Assembly: GCA_011037195.1 (NCBI GenBank)
Contig: JAAEAF010006760.1
Coordinates: 1-64,000 of the forward strand
Direction: 5' to 3'
Origin: Triatoma infestans
Lineage: Eukaryota; Arthropoda; Insecta; Hemiptera; Reduviidae
Length of the DNA: 64,000 nucleotides
Positions 55,112-64,000 of the stretch are shown one piece after another (the first letter of the stretch is position 1; every line of letters starts with the position of its first letter). The translations under genes and the position numbers were made by a program. The notes under the pieces were generated by a model. The model ran no database searches. It was not told where the DNA came from and saw only the letters and a program-made list of their open reading frames with translations.

Positions 55112-56985
55112 TTTACTCCTAAGTAAAAGGAAGTATTATAAACGTGTCAAATTTTCGATATCGAATTTTCACCGGAAATACACGTTTTGAGGTCCCCCTT
55201 GAGTATAAAAAAATGGTTTTTAGAAAATGGTCTCTGTATGTGAACAGCATTGCTCAAAAAACGAAAAACCGCAGAAACTTTTTAAACTTGATATTCCGTT
55301 TAGGAATCACCATAGAAAGTTATCTGTCAGTATTCCTCTACCGGAAGTACCACATTGCTGGATGTGTTTTTTGTCTTCTTTTTTTTTTTGCGATTTCCTT
55401 GAAAATGGCTCCAACAAGTTTTTAATTAAACTTGGAATATCAATTACACATACTTCTTCTTAAGGTATCTCCCTGTTCAGGGTTCCTTGCCCGAAGTAAC
55501 CATTTTTCCCGGTCCAAGGCATCGTCCTCGCATAAACCTCTCCCAGACATTACTTCGCGCACCTGTGCGAGCCAGCTATCTTTTGGCCTCCCTCTCCTCT
55601 GTCTACCGGGAGGTTGCCACCAAAATGTTTGTTTAGAAAGGCGCGAATCTTCCATTCTCAAGACATGTCCAAACCACAGCAATCTTCTCTCATCAATTTT
55701 TTCGAGGATTGTCTTATTTACTGCGGCTATCTCTCCGATGGTGGCGTTTGGTGTTCGATCGGGAATAGTTTTTCTTAAGCATTCCTCCAAAACCCCATTT
55801 CCGAAGCATTTAGGGTACTGCGTAACCTCGCTGACAGATTCCAAGTCTCCGAACCATACAGAAGTACGCTTTCTACTAAGGAGGCATATATCTTGTGCTT
55901 AGTAGGAATGCTCACGTCGCGGTTCCATAATACGGAATGCAGCATCCGCGTCACTGCTCTCCCCTTTCCTACTTTCTCCTTAACGTCCTCAGAACAAGTT
56001 CCATCTTTATTTAGAATAGATCCAAGGTACTTGACCCTGGAACATCCCTTTATTATTTGTCCTGAGCCAACATCAGGTTTGGCATGTCTGAATGGCCTAC
56101 AACTAAATATTCTGACTTATTTAAATTAATTTCTAGGCCCCATTTTGGACCCTCTTCCACTAATTTCTTCGTCATATAGCTGGCGTCCTCTGCGTCTTGC
56201 ACGACGATGACTACGTCGTCTGCATAGCTTAGAGAGTAGACAGAGGCCCATGCTCTAATGGGACACCTATTTTTTCACATTTCTTTGTCCACACTTCTAA
56301 CGCTACCTGCAGGTAAATATTAAACATAGTTGGTGCCAAACTGCCGCCTTGCTTTAAACCTTTTGTGGTTTGGAAAACATCAGTTAGTTCTCCTGGCACA
56401 ATTACTCTCGCATAGGTGTCTTACAATTACACATACTAAGAGCTATAATTTTTATATGAACATTACTCTGGGAAAATTCATTTAAGGCGGCTTTTAGGGG
56501 AGAGGTGGGGGTTGTTTTTTCTATTAAGTGGTATTTTCATTTATTATATTATACAATTCTATCCATCTAAATAATATTAATAATTACAATAAAATGTGAT
56601 GCCAAAATACTGAGTTTGAAGAAAATCGGTTTGACCGGAAGTGGGTTTTTTCAGTTTTTCTTCCGTTTTTCTTTATAAAAAAAAAAACCGACAGATTTCT
56701 TTAAATTTGTTATACGAACTATGAATACACGGGAAACTATAAGTTTTGTTTGAAACTGTTTTCCAGGAAAGTTCAATTCAAAAGAATTTTGGGGGGTGAG
56801 AGGGGAAGTTAAGCTTTTCTCAAACAAGACATTTTATTAAATCCAGATTTTGCTATTGATAAAAAATTGAAGACAAGAAACATTTAATCAAAATTATAAG
56901 AGAATTTGTCTGTTATAATTCTGTAAACTGCCGTAAGAGAAAGTCGTGAGGTGAGTGTTTCACACCAGATTATTTTTTTTAATAA
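55112..56985 (+). repeat. Rep-H copy split by an RTE-like LINE
   Basis: Starts with the hairpin end (CTCTTTACTCCTAAGTAAAAGG, worn) near 55112, and is interrupted at 55455-56423 by a LINE. It resumes at 56438 with 'aagagctataatttttatatg', continues through two further modules and ends in GTAAGAGAAAGTCGTGAG, then GTGAGTGTTTCACACCAG (about 56936-56970). All three parts are collinear with 50436-51430. Confidence 0.8.
55455..56423 (-). mobile_element. RTE-like LINE, 5'-truncated, with 14-bp TSD
   Basis: 969 bp between perfect CAATTACACATACT repeats (55441-55454 and 56424-56437). On the minus strand it reads from RT block 4 to the end of ORF2: GLKQGGSLAPTMFNIYLQVA, then (after frame changes) SYADDVVIVVQDAEDA with an intact YADD, LEINLNKSEYLVVGH and VKYLGSILNKDG. 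The open part follows (55844-55440) with LLWFGHVLRMEDSRL, RRGRPKDSWLAQVREV and DREKWLL. Frameshifts in the RT part make it dead. The 3' end is TAAGAAGAAG, as in the element at 48132-49289. The plus ORFs at 55432 and 55893 are shadows. Confidence 0.85.
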
Positions 56986-57004
56986 TATCCACCTTGGTAG
57001 ATTT

Positions 57005-57185
57005 ATCCAGGCGGTCTTAACGTCCATCTACCAAATTAGGTGTCGTGGACGGTGACGGAAGCACCTACTTTACTATAACATTTTTTAAGTAAATATAAAA
57101 TTTAGCAGTTACACGCTGGAATCGAACTGGGGTCCTCCCATTTACAAGTCCATGCTCATAACCACTACACCAACACCCGGCTCCC
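57005..57185 (-). repeat. tRNA-derived SINE, family C, copy 2
   Basis: Nearly identical to 35505-35682 through the A-box half (CATAACCACTACACCAACACC complement), the B box (ATTCCAGCG side: GTTCGATTCC) and the CACGACACCTAATTTGGTAG body. Confidence 0.85.
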
Positions 57186-57189
57186 TTGG

Positions 57190-57990
57190 TAGATTTAATT
57201 AACCTCAATAAAAATTTCAACATCTATACTACAATTACTGATAAAATGGTCATTTCTACTTTTTGTTAAATATTTTTATTATTATCAAACTCAAGGAAGG
57301 CAGCGGCCCTGGGTTTCGTTCAGAAAGCTGATGCCACTTGTTTTTTTGTTGGAATTCTCCATATTTTAGTACCAGTATACAAATAAACTAAAAACTACAC
57401 TTCAGAGGATGAAACATAGCTATGTCTCCAGCATTATTTGCTCGAATAAATAGGTCCCTTCCAGCATATATCGTTGGCGACACAAAAATTCAAACAGATA
57501 TGAATCTAGAAGAGCCCTTGATGTTCGTCCCACATTCTAACTTATTTCTTCATTTTGCAAGGATCCACAGCCCTTGAATGATTGATTTAAACCCATGACA
57601 TGCAATGGATATCCCAACGGAAGTAAGAAACGTGAGAGGGGAGCGGAATAGACTTAGACATTCAGTTTAAAGGAGACGAAACAATACGAAAATCCAGCAA
57701 AACACTGTGTGAAAGGTACAAGGTGGCGTCCGTTTTTTTTTAACAACATCCACGGCCCCCCCCCCACCAGCCCATTTGGGTACGCCTATTACATGGTAGA
57801 ACGGTAATAGTAATTTCCCTTAGAAAAAGGTTTTCAAGTAAAAGTGATTTGATTTAATATATGTGTTAAGAAGTAGGCCAGAGATGCCTGAGTGAGTGGT
57901 GACCGCTTGTACGTTGTTCCAATAATGTCTGTTCTTGTAAGTTGGAAATTTACATAGGTATTAATTTGGTCATTATGTTTATTCTTTAAC
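57190..57990. other. Unassigned stretch
   Basis: No domain or family recognised; a C-run near 57758. Confidence 0.4.
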
Positions 57991-57995
57991 GATTA

Positions 57996-58026
57996 CAATA
58001 ATAATAATAATAATAATAATAGTAAT
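57996..58026. repeat. (AAT)n microsatellite
   Basis: About ten AAT units with one AGT interruption. Confidence 0.9.
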
Positions 58027-58274
58027 AATTACTATTATGCTTAGATTTGTGAATATATATTAATACAAATTAATATATTAGTAACATTTTTTTCCTTCTA
58101 AATACGTTTTTAAGTAATTTTCCTTTTTTATTTTATTTAACAGCCCTAATTCTTTGTATGTGATTTCATCAAAAAATATTAATAAATTTTTATTAATTTG
58201 TATTAATATAAGAATTATGGAAGATATAATTGTAGTCATTTTAGACAAATTCAGGAAAGTCGGAAGCATATGCA

Positions 58275-58672
58275 TCGGCCTTAGTAAGGAATAAGTTCCG
58301 CATTTTTAAGGGTTTCCTCACGGGGCATTGTATACTGAGGAAGCTGGTTTTGGAGTGTGACAGTATGTACAGATTCTGATTCTATGGGGAGACGGAGGAT
58401 ACTCCAAATATAACTCCTAACACCCTGCTATGCTAACATTCAGAGAAGATTTAGGTATCTGGATAGTTACCAGTAGCAGGAGGGTGTGTTGCACAGCCCT
58501 CTAGGATAGGGATCTTAAGCCTGGTGGGAATGGTGTAGGCGAGAGGTTCGCCCATGGCACCTGAAGGAATGCTGTAGGCTAAGCTCACGGCACCAGAGGA
58601 GCTTAGCACAATAGAGCGACCGTGTAGGTCGCAGTGCAATAGCCCCTTTCCCCACCCCTCCAAAAAAAAAGT
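58275..58672 (+). pseudogene. I/R1-type LINE 3' end with A tail
   Basis: Plus strand: FKGFLTGHCILRKLVLE at about 58300-58350 is the FLTGHC..R..L block that precedes the knuckle in the intact copy at 53218-54258 (LLTGHCRLNRHM). A worn GETEDT region follows in the knuckle position. A 3'UTR rich in GGC/CACC segments ends with GTAGGTCGCAGTGCAATAGC, a C-rich stretch and an A9 tail near 58672. The UTR end links it to the 53134-54258 element. The minus ORF at 58451-58663 is a shadow. Confidence 0.6.
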
Positions 58673-58679
58673 TGAAAAG

Positions 58680-58960
58680 AAAAAGTTTCAATTCGAAAAT
58701 TTTGAAACAATCGTCGCACTGAACCTTCTCTTACCAGTAGTATAAGAATCATCAAAAAACATGCCGAATAATCACACTCCTGGTGATGGATTTTGAACTA
58801 ATCTTGAAAGTGCCAATTTTTGAAAACGATTTTATTTCTCCCTCTATCAGTTTAATATGGAACCAGATCTCTTAAACAATTGAAATTTCATCTTTAAAGA
58901 TAATGTATTAATTATAAAAACTGCAGTAAGGAAAAGATATTTGTGAACATTTCATCTAAA
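58680..58960 (+). repeat. Rep-H fragment, strongly diverged
   Basis: A 'ccttctcttaccagtagtat' start recalls the hairpin end, followed by 'gaaagtgccaatttttgaaaac' and 'aactgcagtaaggaaaag' near 58918. Low similarity. Confidence 0.3.
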
Positions 58961-58964
58961 TAGA

Positions 58965-59860
58965 TCTTATTAGCCTGTTACTTTTTATTTCGTTTGTTTA
59001 TAAGAACTAATATTATTGTTTTAATAGATTGTTTTACAAAGCAGTTAATTTAATTTGACAAATGTCTCTCTGTATTGATGCTAAAAATAATATATTATAT
59101 AATTTGTGTTAGCCGTAATTTTAGATGTAATTTTAAAAGTATAACTGGTTAACAATTTGTCTGCATTATTTTAGTTAGAAATGTTATTTCAAAACTGGTG
59201 GAAGTGTCACGTTTCAAGGTGCCTGCAGGGGACATCCTTGTGTGTAATATGGGGTATGCTAGCTTGTTATATTGCCTTGTGCGTTTGTGCGCATGTCATT
59301 CGCGTTCCGTTACACAATATACATCACACAAATATATATATATATACTATCCAATCTATATATCGCTATTCTAATATTTTTTTACCTGTTTTGTCCGTAA
59401 ATCTGCTTGTTGGTCGTTTAATTTGCTTTCTCCCCACTTCCTCACGATCTTTCTTTTTGTTATTCTTTTGAATCTTTTCACTATTTGTGTTTTACAAAAT
59501 AACTTTAGTTCGTTTTCTTTACTCAGCATTATTTTACATTGTTCAGTCCAGTGAGATTAAAAAAAAAATAAATAAATAAATAAATAAATAGAATCATTGT
59601 AGAAAAGTAATGAAACTTTAACATTTAAATCATTATTACCGTTAAAAGCATTGTCATTGTAGTGCCACTGATAGCTGCTGTTAACTTATTTTCAACTTCC
59701 AAGTTCAATAACCTTCTTAAAAAAAAAAACCAACATTTAAGTTTAAATCAAATCTTATCTCTCTCTCTCTCTCTTACGGCCGTAATCGGAATTATTACTT
59801 TCATCGTGTCTAAAGTTTTAAAATAAGTGTTTTAGAGATCGCCTCGGTACAAAATAACAT
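58965..59860. other. AT-rich stretch with microsatellites
   Basis: (TAAA)n at about 59569-59591 and (TC)n at 59756-59774. The 96-codon ORF at 59181-59471 has a hydrophobic start but no domain and no splice context. Confidence 0.4.
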
Positions 59861-59869
59861 GCCGGAAAT

Positions 59870-60250
59870 ACATATTTTGAGTTATCTTAAGAAAGAAAGA
59901 AAAAAAAATCTAGTGTGATATTACACTCACACAAACTTTCTCTTACTTCAGTTTTCAAAATTGTAAATTGACAAATTTTATAGTTAGAATAGTACCAAAT
60001 TTAAATGAAATTTGTCGATGTTTTTGTGGAAGAAATCGCCAAGTTGTCCGTTAGAATGTCAGAATTGCACTAAGAGAGAAAGTTGTGTGAGTGTTTCACG
60101 TCAGATTTTTTTTTTTTTTATACTTTCTCTTCTCCTAGTAAGTGAAAGTATTACGATCGTGTACCGCCTATACAATATTGAATATCTACTTAGAAGTATA
60201 GAATTCCAAATTTGAAAAAAAATCGGTTAATTGGAAGTGCGACTGGGTTC
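59870..60250. repeat. Two Rep-H fragments around a joint
   Basis: 59905-60030 begins ATCTAGTGTGATATTACACTC and ACAAACTTTCTCTTACTTCA (minus-type orientation). 60065-60110 is AGAGAGAAAGTTGTGTGAGT, then GTTTCACGTCAGA and a T14 run. 60120-60250 starts TACTTTCTCTTCTCCTAGTA (plus-type). The T-run between one terminus and the next start marks an end-to-start joint as at 42041. Confidence 0.65.
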
Positions 60251-60254
60251 AACT

Positions 60255-61100
60255 ATTGTGAAATATTGCACAATAATTGTTGAATACAGAGATGGGCCAC
60301 TCTTGTAAGTATTCTGCGACCTTTTTTAGTTATTTGACGGATATCTGCTTCATTAATAGCACGCAGTTTAGTCGCAGAAATAAACCCGGAAATTGCAGAA
60401 ATTGATCCTTCATCTTCAAGAGCTTATCTCCGCTACGAAGTAATTAAGACTAATGTTGAGCTCTATTTGACGTACCTCATAAAATGTTGGTTAATATTTA
60501 GAACAGTTTCTGTGTCTTTTCTTGGTACTTATTAATTCATTAAACCTAAAATATATTAAAGTAAATAGTAAAAACTAAATGAATACTATATAAATTATTA
60601 GAAAGAAATCCAGGTTTTTAAAAGGTATATTAAAAGACCATTAGTAAAATAAAATTTCATTCCAAACAAGAAACGAAGTTTAAAATAACAAAACGGCAAT
60701 TTTTCTTCACTAATGATGATGGGTCAGTTATTTATTTAATTTTGTAACATCAAGTTAAGTAATTTACAAAATCACTATTATAAAGCACTAAAATAGATGC
60801 ATTTTAAAAGACATGTTGTTATTATTACAACTGTATTATTAATCTCGTCCTGATTCTCTGAAATATGTTTCGTGCCACGTTTTAATATTATTTAGGTCAC
60901 TAAATATTTCTCTTTTGAAGTAAAAGTAATGTAACGATTAAAAGGGATAAATTGTATCAAAGGCCACAATTTATTTACTATTACGAAATCTAATCTTACT
61001 CTAAGCTTTCTTATGAAGAAGCTCATCTTGCTTATTCTAAAATTCACTTTAACACCTTTTAAAATACAACCTTTATTTAATGATAACTTTTATTATATAA
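60255..61100. other. AT-rich stretch, nothing assigned
   Basis: Nothing recognised. Confidence 0.4.
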
Positions 61101-61107
61101 AATCCTC

Positions 61108-61339
61108 AGGCGTTGATCTAGCGGCTAGGGCCATCGCCTTTAGTGCGAGAATTTAGGGTTCGATTCTCGTGAGGGCAAAGTCGGTATTTGACCCAGCATT
61201 GTGAAAAAAAGTGGGAAGTACAATTGGTAGCGCCCTACGTAGCGAAGCCTGGAATTAAACGGCGAGGTAACTAACGGCGTGCTTACCACACGCCCCCCCA
61301 TACAAATCGCCATCTGGCAAGGATTGGCCCTTCATAGGA

Positions 61340-61382
<43 letters not shown>
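61108..61382 (+). repeat. tRNA-derived SINE, family B, best copy
   Basis: A-box-like TGATCTAGCGGCTAGGG (about 61114-61130) and B box GGTTCGATTCTC (61156-61168). The GAGGGCAAAGTCGGT..TTGACCCAGCATTGTG segment, a GGTAGCGCCCTACGTAGCGA segment and a (TTA)n tail (61339-61382) follow. The TTA tail suggests it borrows the machinery of a LINE with a similar 3' end. Confidence 0.85.
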
Positions 61383-61384
<2 letters not shown>

Positions 61385-61437
61385 AAAGTAATAAATTATT
61401 TGATTACTAGAAAATATACTCCTTTTACTTTCTCTTA

Positions 61438-62214
61438 AGGCTTTGACACACAGGACGCGATCTGTCGCGGCGGGCAGCAACCGCACGATCTTTTAGCAGT
61501 CAGCGGTATGGCTATGTCACATACAAAGCGAGATCTGTGTGAACGATCTAGTGCTGTGTTGTCCACAGAGCAGGATCGCAGTATTATTTTGCACTAGATC
61601 TAGTGTTTAGCAGATTTTTTTGGGGGAAAATGAGTAGTTCTGATGAGGAGGAACTCCTGCTCTTCTAGTACTACATGCACCAGAAGAAATAGACGATATT
61701 GGGTGCACCCAATATGAAAAAAGAGAAGAACTTGGTGAATACCACCGTCTCTGTAGGGAATTGCAGTCACACGAAGACAGATTTTTGTATATTTCCGTAT
61801 GTCAAGACAATGTTTCGAGGAAGTACATGATCTAATCAGTAGAGAATTGAAAAGACCACCACGAACTCTAGAGGAGACCTACTGTAACAAGGGAAAGATT
61901 TGCTTGTGGTAAGTTAATAAAAAATATATACTCGCACCGATACAATGTGAACGGAGTTATTTATTTCACTAGAAAACTGATGCAGATCGCCTAGACCGCG
62001 CGACAATTTTTGTAATTTTGTACCACCAGGTCGCTTACTATGGTGGTCTAGGCTGTGTCGCTGAGATAGATCGCCTCTATGTCGCTGAGATACGTAGATC
62101 GCCTCGTGTGTGACAGGAATCATGCAATATTGCATCATACAACAATATCGCCGGATTGCGGCGGTCTGAGATCGCTGCCCGCCGCGATAGATCGCGTCCT
62201 GTGTGTCAAAGCCT
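61438..62214 (+). mobile_element. PIF/Harbinger transposon, internally deleted
   Basis: Terminal inverted repeats of 41 bp with one mismatch start AGGCTTTGACACACAGGACG and are flanked by TTA at 61435-61437 and 62215-62217, the 3-bp TWA-type duplication of this superfamily. Between 61629 and 61920 the plus strand carries the N-terminal region of the transposase (see next entry); the DDE part is deleted. It is inserted in the ACTTTCTCTTACTC terminus of a Rep-H copy, whose halves lie on both sides. Confidence 0.9.
61629..61925 (+). pseudogene. PIF/Harbinger transposase N-terminal remnant
   Basis: Across two frame changes: MSSSDEEELLL, RRYWVHPI (about 61694-61717), REELGEYHRLCRELQSHEDR (about 61722-61781), then a YF.MSRQ.FEEVHDLISREL segment (61790-61850) and RERFA near 61895. 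These are the conserved opening blocks of HARBI1-like transposases. The catalytic DDE domain is absent. No product is expected. Confidence 0.85.
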
Positions 62215-62930
62215 TTACTCTACGCATTCTGGGAACCTCAAAACATGGGTTTAGCGAATGTTCTTATATTAGTGTGTAAACAAAATATCTATAAAATAAA
62301 ATTACAGGAAGCGTAAACTTGGTATTCCGTTTAGGTTCTACTATCGCATCTGACAAGAAGTTTTCGGGCAAAATCCATCAACCGAAAGTGCGTTTTTTTT
62401 ACTGCATAGTTTTTCAGTTTTACACGATTTTCACAAAAAACGGTTCCAACAATTTTCTTTAAATTTCATAAACTACGTACACACATAAATTACTTATCAC
62501 TTTTATTTGAAAAATGTTCCCGAAAACGGAAAAAATTATTTTTTGTGGGGTTCTAAGGGAACAGTTAACTAACTAATACTATGCTTTCCTCTTCAGTATC
62601 ACTTAGGAACAATTTATGATTTTACCACCTACATAATATTAAAAGTATTACAAGCATTGCTAGAATTCCTAATTTGAAGAAAATCGATTTGAACGGAATT
62701 GCAGCTTTACCGAATAGGTTGTTGAGTTTTTTCGGAATTTTTTCGAAAATGGCAACAACGATTTTCCTTAAACCTGGAATGCTGACTGAACATATAAAAA
62801 CAGATCACTTTTATTTGAAACATTTTGCTGAAAAAAAAATTATTTTAAGGAATTCTGCGGCATTTTTGGGGTTAAATTTCAGTTTGTTTCAATATTTTGA
62901 CGCTTTCTACTAGATTACAGAGTAAACCCA
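62215..62930 (+). repeat. Rep-H copy (right part), continuing after the Harbinger insertion
   Basis: Continues from the TACTTTCTCTTA at 61425-61437 with 'ctctacgcattctgggaacctc', then 'ggaagcgtaaacttggtattccg', 'caaccgaaagtgcg', 'aaaacggttccaacaattttc' and a second module ending near 62900. The far terminus is not preserved. ORF 62674-62913 is a shadow. Confidence 0.7.
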
Positions 62931-63107
62931 CTCAATTCACACTCCATTTACCACCTACACATTTAGTTAGGTTAACTCAGAACAAATTTCCGAGCTTAAT
63001 GAATATTTTTCATGTTTATTTTATAATATATTAATTGCTGTATGAGAAAGTCGTTTGCGTTTTTTTCAAGTCCTACGAATTTTCTTTGAATTCGTTTTAA
63101 TAGTGAC

Positions 63108-63500
63108 TGTAATGGGATACAAATCATTAAAGTTTCATAGGATCCGAAGAGCGAAGAAGCAGCCATTAAATGAATCAAAAGTTAGTTACCTAGGCCAGAC
63201 TAGGAAGGGAGAGTTTGAATCATATAAATAGAGTGACAGCTAAAAGAGTGGAGGACAAGTTTACGATTGCTTTAGAAATGTATATCCACACAACAACCTA
63301 TCTACTACCTACTCAGCCAGTCTGTCTCTTTTATTATTCTCTCGCTACCTAACTTCTATTTAACTGTAAAGTCCTTGCAGCTTGTGGGTTCTATTCATTA
63401 TACCTACAGTGCAGCATAATCATCTAGTTTATTTCTATTTTCCTAAATTCATTCTCTCTATTCACTTTCCTCATCCATCCTTCTCACATCCATTATAAAT
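63108..63500 (+). promoter_or_regulatory. Solo LTR-like repeat, L1 head with L2-type promoter and tail
   Basis: Starts TGTAATGGGATAC; GGATCCGAAGAGCGAAGAAG (63140-63159) and AGTTACCTAGGCCAGACTAG follow as in the L1 fragments. Then come TATAAATAG (about 63224), AACTGTAAAGTCCTTGCAG (about 63363) and a CATCCATTATAA end (63490), as in the L2 units. It shows that L1 and L2 are the head and tail of related LTRs. It lies between Rep-H-like sequences ('cacttttatttgaaacatgtg' after it). Confidence 0.6.
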
Positions 63501-63649
63501 ATTCACTTTTATTTGAAACATGTGTGTTCGGAAATATTGATATTTTAGGTAATACCAGGAAACTTCCATTCCAGTATTGTTGAGGCTTGACAGAGACGCC
63601 GTCTCGCAACCTACAATATAGTCAAATTTAATTTAGTCTGTTGTGGTGG

Positions 63650-63996
63650 TTGGTTCCGCAGAGCTGGAAAGCATCAGAGACATTTTCCGTGGTAGCCTGC
63701 TTCATTTTGTGGTCATCGACCGGTTTCGGGCGTTCGCCCATCTTCAGGATGTGTTTTTCAGACAGTGTGACAACACAGACTGGCACACAGAGCAACTTAG
63801 TTTCGAAGAATATTTACATTATTCGATATATATAGTATTCGAAGAATATAAACTATTAGTTTACTAAACTAAGTTGCTCTGTGCGAGTCTGTTTGTCAAA
63901 CTGTCTGAAAAACGCATCCTGAAGATGGCAAACGCCCGAACCGGTCGATACCAAAATGAAGCAGGCTACCACGGAAAATGTCTCTGATTAATTTAG
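63650..63996. mobile_element. Foldback with paired hammerhead-like cores (subfamily G)
   Basis: Arms 63661-63812 and about 63865-63994 read AGCATCAGAGACATTTTCCG, TGGTAGCCTGCTTCATTTTG, the core and the AGACAGTGTGACA-like segment towards an AT-rich loop with its own small inverted repeat (TTCGAAGAATAT). The minus-strand core 63718-63747 is complete. The plus-strand core 63919-63946 lacks one A of GAAA and has a mismatch in stem II. The ends match 15410-15680. Confidence 0.85.
63718..63747 (-). ncRNA. Hammerhead-ribozyme-like core (best example, subfamily G)
   Basis: Minus strand: CATC, CTGAAGA, T, stem II GGGC-GAAC-GCCC, GAAA, then CCGGTC followed by GATG. CTGANGA and GAAA are the invariant hammerhead core. 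ACCGGT is its own complement, so stem III can only form between two molecules, and GTC is a canonical cleavage triplet. The CATC before the core pairs with GATG after the cleavage site as stem I. One unpaired T sits between CTGANGA and stem II in every copy here. Minimal dimeric hammerheads of this type are known in Penelope-like elements. Confidence 0.65.
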
Positions 63997-64000
63997 TCTA

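Overview
This is an AT-rich stretch of animal nuclear DNA. It is most likely from an arthropod and probably an insect, judged from its transposon mix: R1-, I-, Jockey-, RTE- and R2-type LINEs, mariner, hAT, PIF/Harbinger, a pogo-like element, Ty3/gypsy LTRs and several tRNA-derived SINE families. The sequence does not fix the species. There is no operon structure, rRNA gene or CRISPR array, and no tRNA gene I would defend. Nearly every tRNA-like segment is a SINE head.

The only convincing host coding sequence is one acidic exon on the + strand (32131-32707). It has a polypyrimidine tract and AG before it, a consensus GTAAGT donor after it, and starts its ORF 4 nt inside the exon. A possible non-coding first exon lies near 13435-13558. 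If the two belong together, the 18.6 kb between them is a transposon-filled intron. No further exon was recognised downstream.

Layout. 1-12.5 kb: SINEs, a pogo-like transposon relic with a PHD-type zinc-binding tail, an R1-type LINE with an inverted 5' end, I-type and other LINE tails, and an LTR fragment split by a SINE. 13.7-17.9 kb: a hairpin-ended repeat (called Rep-H here), a gypsy element with two LTRs and a gag relic that carries a foldback element, a SINE and a solo LTR-like promoter repeat. 18.6-20.8 kb: a hAT element with 8-bp target duplications. 26-31.5 kb: Rep-H, a Jockey RT relic, a 0.9 kb foldback and an R2-type endonuclease tail. 32.1 kb: the host exon. 37.4-39.1 kb: a foldback with a mariner in its loop. 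41-43 kb: tandem Rep-H. 43.7-47.6 kb: a near-palindrome of about 3.5 kb. 48.1-49.3 kb: an RTE-like LINE. 50.4-63 kb: many Rep-H copies interrupted by a LINE with an intact RNase H, an RTE-like LINE, a PIF/Harbinger element and LTR-like sequence. The window ends in another foldback.

The most interesting signal is a set of twelve hammerhead-ribozyme-like cores in six inverted pairs, all inside foldback elements. Each core has CTGANGA (or a one-base variant), a four-base-pair stem II, GAAA and a self-complementary ACCGGT that ends in a GTC cleavage triplet. Two subfamilies have different stem II sequences but keep the pairing. This matches the minimal hammerheads known from the terminal repeats of Penelope-like retroelements. 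No reverse transcriptase of that class is visible here, so these look like non-autonomous inverted derivatives.
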